Under the pieces are notes generated by a model. The model was given only the letters and a program-made list of their open reading frames with translations. It was not told the origin of the DNA and did not search any database. Positions 61,333 to 64,000 of a stretch of 64,000 nt of DNA are shown here, in pieces. Both the position numbers and the translations under genes were made by a program. How positions within the stretch are numbered: the first letter of the stretch is position 1; each line of letters begins with the position of its first letter. Source of the DNA: Osmia lignaria lignaria (Eukaryota; Arthropoda; Insecta; Hymenoptera; Megachilidae); NCBI RefSeq assembly GCF_051020975.1, contig NW_027478161.1:310001-374000 (forward strand). Direction: 5' to 3'.

Positions 61333-64000
61333 AAGGTGTCTTAACATTTTGCCATAGCTCGCTTCGTTTCCGAGATATATGCAGATTTATCTCAAGGGAA
61401 GGGGCCTGACGGACATATTTCGAGATATTTCTTCTTCTTGTTGTTCTTCTTCTGCACAGCTAAGCTGGAAGTGGCATTTGCAGCTCGCAATAGTGCGGAG
61501 TTATCTCAAAGAAAGGGGCCACGGAGTTTCTGTATCTCTATTATGTTGGTGCGGCCTCGGAAATTTCAAATATCTTGATATATCTCGAGAACTACGCATC
61601 TGATCAAAAAATATCATAGAACATAAAAAGTAGGAAACTTAATTCTCTACAAAAAAGGTCTCTTAACATTTTGCCATAGCTCGCTTCGTTTCCGAGATAT
61701 TTGCAGATTTATCTCAAGGGAAGGGGCCTGACGGACATATTTCGAGATATTTCTTCTTCTTGTTGTTCTTCTTCTGCACTTCTAAGATGGAAGTGGCATT
61801 TGCGGCTCGCACTAGTGCAGAGTTATCTCAAAGAAAGGGGCCACGGTGTTTCTGTATCTCTATTATGTTGGTGTGGCTTCGGTACTTTTAAATATCTCGA
61901 TATATCTCGAAAACTACGCTTCTGATCAAAAAATATCATAGAAGATAAAAAGTAGAAAACTTAATTCTCTACAAAAAAGGTCTCTTAACATTTTGCCATA
62001 GCTCGCTTCGTTTCCGAGATATTTGCAGATTTATCTCAAGGGAAGGGGCCTGACGGACATATTTCGAGATATTTCTTCTTCTTGTTGTTCTTCTTCTGCA
62101 CAGCTAAGCTGGAAGCGGCATTTGCGGCTCGCACTAGTGCAGAGTTATCTCAAAGAAAGGGGCCACGGTGTTTCTGTATCTCTATTATGTTGGTGCGGCT
62201 TCGGAACTTTTAAATATCTCGATATATCTCGAAAACTACGCTTCTGATCAAAAAATAGCATAGAACATAAAGTGTAGGAAACATAATTCTCTACAAAAAA
62301 GGTCTCTTCACATTTTGCCATAGCTCGCTTCGTTTCCGAGATATTTGCAGATATATCTCAAGGGAAGGGGCCTGACGGACATATTTCGAGATATTTCTTC
62401 TTCTTGTTGTTCTTCTTCTGCACAGCTAAGCTGGAAGTGGCATTTACAGCTCGCAATAGCGCAGAGTTATCTCAAAGAAAGGGGCCACGGTGTTTCTGTA
62501 TCTCTATTATGTTGGTGCGGCTTCGGAACTTTTAAATATCTTGATATATCTCGAGAACTACGCATCTGATCACAAAACATCATAGAACATAAAAAGTAAG
62601 AAACTTAATTCTCTACAAAAAAGGTCTCTTAACATTTTGCCATAGCTCGCTTCGTATCCGAGATATTTGCAGATTTATCTCAAGGGAAGGGGCCTGACAG
62701 ACATATTTCGAGATATTTCTTCTTCTTGTTGTTCTTCTTCTGCACAGCTAAGCTGGAAGTGGCATTTGCGGCTCGCACTAGTGCAGAGTAATCTCAAAGA
62801 AAGGGGCCACGGTGTTTCTGTATCTCTATTATGTTGGTGCGGCTTCGGAACTTTTAAATATCTCGATATATCTCGAAAACTACGCTTCTGATCAAAAAAT
62901 ATCATAGAACATAAAAAGTAGAAAACTTAATTTTCTACAAAAAAGGTCTCTTAACATTTTGCCATAGCTCGCTTTGTTTCCGAGATATATGCAGATTTAT
63001 CTCAAGGGAAGGGGCCTGACGGACATATTTCGAGATATTTCTTCTTCTTGTTGTTCTTCTTCTGCACAGCTAAGCTGGAAGTGGCATTTACAGCTCGCAA
63101 TAGTGCAGAGTTATCTCAAAGAAAGGGGCCACGGTGTTTCTGTATCTCTATTATGTTGGTGCGGTTTCGGAACTTTTAAATATCTTGATATATCTCGAGA
63201 ACTACGCATCTGATCAAAAAATATCATAGAAGATAAAAAGTAGGAAACTTAAGTCTCTACAAAAGAGGTCTCTAAACATTTTGCCATAGCTCGCTTCGTT
63301 TCCGAGATATTTGCAGATTTATCTCAAGGGAAGGGGCCTGACGGACATATTTCGAGATATTTCTTCTTCTTGTTGTTCTTCTTCTGCACAGCTAAGCTGG
63401 AAGTGGCATTTACAGCTCGCAATAGCGCAGAGTTATCTCAAAGAAAGGGGCCACGGTGTTTCTGAATCTCTATTATGTTGGTGCGGCTTCGGAACTTTTA
63501 AATATCTTGATATATCTCGAGAACTACGCATCTGATCAAAAAATATCATAGAACATGAAAAGTAGGAAACTTAATTCTCTACAAAAAAGGTCTCTTAACA
63601 TTTTGCCATAGCTCGCTTCGTTTCCGAGATATTTGCAGATTTATCTCAAGGGAAGGGGCCTGACGGACATATTTCGAGATATTTCTTCTTCTTGTTGTTC
63701 TTCTTCTGCACAGCTAAGCTGGAAGTGGCATTTACAGCTCGCAATAGCGCAGAGTTATCTCAAAGAAAGGGGCCACGGTGTTTCTGAATCTCTATTATGT
63801 TGGTGCGGCTTCGGAACTTTTAAATATCTTGATATATCTCGAGAACTACGCATCTGATCAAAAAATATCATAGAACATGAAAAGTAGGAAACTTAATTCT
63901 CTACAAAAAAGGTCTCTTAACATTTTGCCATAGCTCTCTTCGTTTCCGAGATATTTGCAGATTTATCTCAAGGGAAGGGGCCTGACGGACATATTTCGAG
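61333..64000 (+). repeat. Mixed class 1 monomers at the right edge
   Basis: The units at 61379 (C-like front), 61701 (CACTTCTAAGATGG), 62023, 62345, 62667 and 62989 are mosaics of markers found to the left. The units at 63311 and 63633 are A-type, and the partial unit at 63955 has the B-type GCTCTCTTCG linker, so the dimer pattern may resume beyond the window. The compensated dyad at 62918 lies here. Confidence 0.85.
62918..62938. repeat. Second copy of the arm-matched dyad
   Basis: It is the same GTAGAAAA / TTTTCTAC dyad as at 49072, 13,846 bp (43 monomers) away. Because markers of a neighbouring monomer are also shared over this distance (48730 and 62254), common descent is likelier than two independent events. 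Confidence 0.8.

Larger units (their letters stand above)
1..64000 (+). repeat. 322-bp satellite DNA array, about 198 head-to-tail monomers
   Basis: The same sequence recurs every 322 bp from the first base to the last. Anchored on the hexamer TTGCAG, monomers begin at 196, 518, 840 and so on to 63633 and 63955. Every monomer is in the same orientation, and I see no inversion, spacer, transposon or unique insert. The period is exactly 322 except for five single-base changes (one loss near 10183; gains near 31990 and in A-tracts at 38142, 40719 and 42974). Monomers differ by scattered substitutions, many shared in blocks that define higher-order repeats. The array continues past both edges. 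Length, uniformity and lack of coding content are those of heterochromatic satellite DNA; whether it is centromeric cannot be told from sequence alone. The strand given is arbitrary. Confidence 0.99.

Noticed and set aside
464..62905. Occasional reverse-strand open frames of 65-76 codons (for example 464-661, 32404-32634, 50439-50669, 62675-62905)
   Set aside because: They appear only where a monomer variant happens to remove a stop, such as GAGTAATCTC in place of GAGTTATCTC. They are complements of the satellite with no sign of conservation as protein.
196..63857. Open frames of about 74-88 codons on the + strand in most monomers
   Set aside because: They are the same frame repeated by the satellite, begin at TTG rather than ATG, and have no recognisable domain. 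Because 322 is not a multiple of three they cannot join between monomers. Many monomers carry stops in the frame (TAG in GATTTAGCTC, TAA in GATGTAACTC, TGA in CTTGATGTTC), which argues against coding.
1..64000. CRISPR array
   Set aside because: There are no unique spacers between repeats. The repeat is the entire 322-bp period and neighbouring units differ only by point changes.
1..64000. rDNA, 5S, tRNA, histone or snRNA gene clusters as the tandem unit
   Set aside because: The unit shows none of the expected conserved segments (no tRNA-like or 5S internal promoter boxes recognised) and varies freely between copies.
1..64000. Transposable elements or inserts inside the array
   Set aside because: Monomer phase is unbroken from edge to edge apart from single-base changes, so nothing longer than one base has been inserted without removing whole monomers.
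1..64000. Telomeric repeats or an array boundary
   Set aside because: No short telomere-type repeat was seen, and both ends of the window are still inside monomers.

Overview
The whole 64 kb is one uninterrupted tandem array of a 322-bp satellite DNA. There are about 198 complete head-to-tail monomers, all in the same orientation, plus a partial monomer at each edge. I find no gene, RNA gene, transposable element or unique sequence, and the array runs off both ends. A long, uniform, moderately AT-rich array (a near-consensus monomer is about 39% GC by hand count) points to constitutive heterochromatin of a eukaryote, such as a centromere, pericentromere, subtelomere or B chromosome. CpG is close to its expected frequency in the monomer (11 seen, about 12 expected), which fits a genome with little CpG methylation, such as many insects and other invertebrates. 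That is weak inference; I do not recognise the satellite family and name no species.

Monomer anatomy, taking position 1 as the TTGCAG hexamer at 196, 518 and so on: an imperfect 28-bp direct subrepeat at offsets 1 and 115; the decamer CGAGATATTT twice on the + strand and once inverted; a 25-bp TTC/TTG-rich pyrimidine tract at offsets 51-75; a short inverted repeat (arms GTAGGAAA and TTTCCTAC in its perfect form) at offsets 252-272; and three A-tracts around that dyad.

Layout. From 1 to about 31.4 kb the array is heterogeneous. A second monomer class (here class 2: tract TTGTTCTTGTTGTGC, often GATTTAGCTC or GATTCAGCTC, and often a perfect dyad) is interleaved with the majority class 1. This half contains a 3-mer higher-order repeat (980-3343), a diverged 3-mer (7924-9855), a 15-mer (4830 bp) present three times (10101-22230), and a mosaic built on a 16-mer offset (5152 bp; 23735-31385). 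From about 31.4 kb to the end only class 1 remains. There the array is younger-looking: two 7-mers of 2254 bp (32193-36831), nearly three 8-mers of 2577 bp (36106-43586), a mixed stretch (43587-48176), an A/B dimer of 644 bp (49072-58603) and several fresh local duplications up to 61332.

There is no gene cooperation to describe. What the window records is how the array evolves: overlapping segmental duplications always step by whole monomers, with multiplicities 1, 2, 3, 4, 7, 8, 10, 15 and 16 side by side, point substitutions shared in blocks, chimeric monomers, and almost no length change. Only five net single-base indels are detectable in about 198 monomers, and three of them are copies of one event. 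Short open frames recur in every monomer, but they are by-products of the repeat and are rejected as genes. All comparisons were made by eye; percent identities and copy boundaries need a computed alignment.
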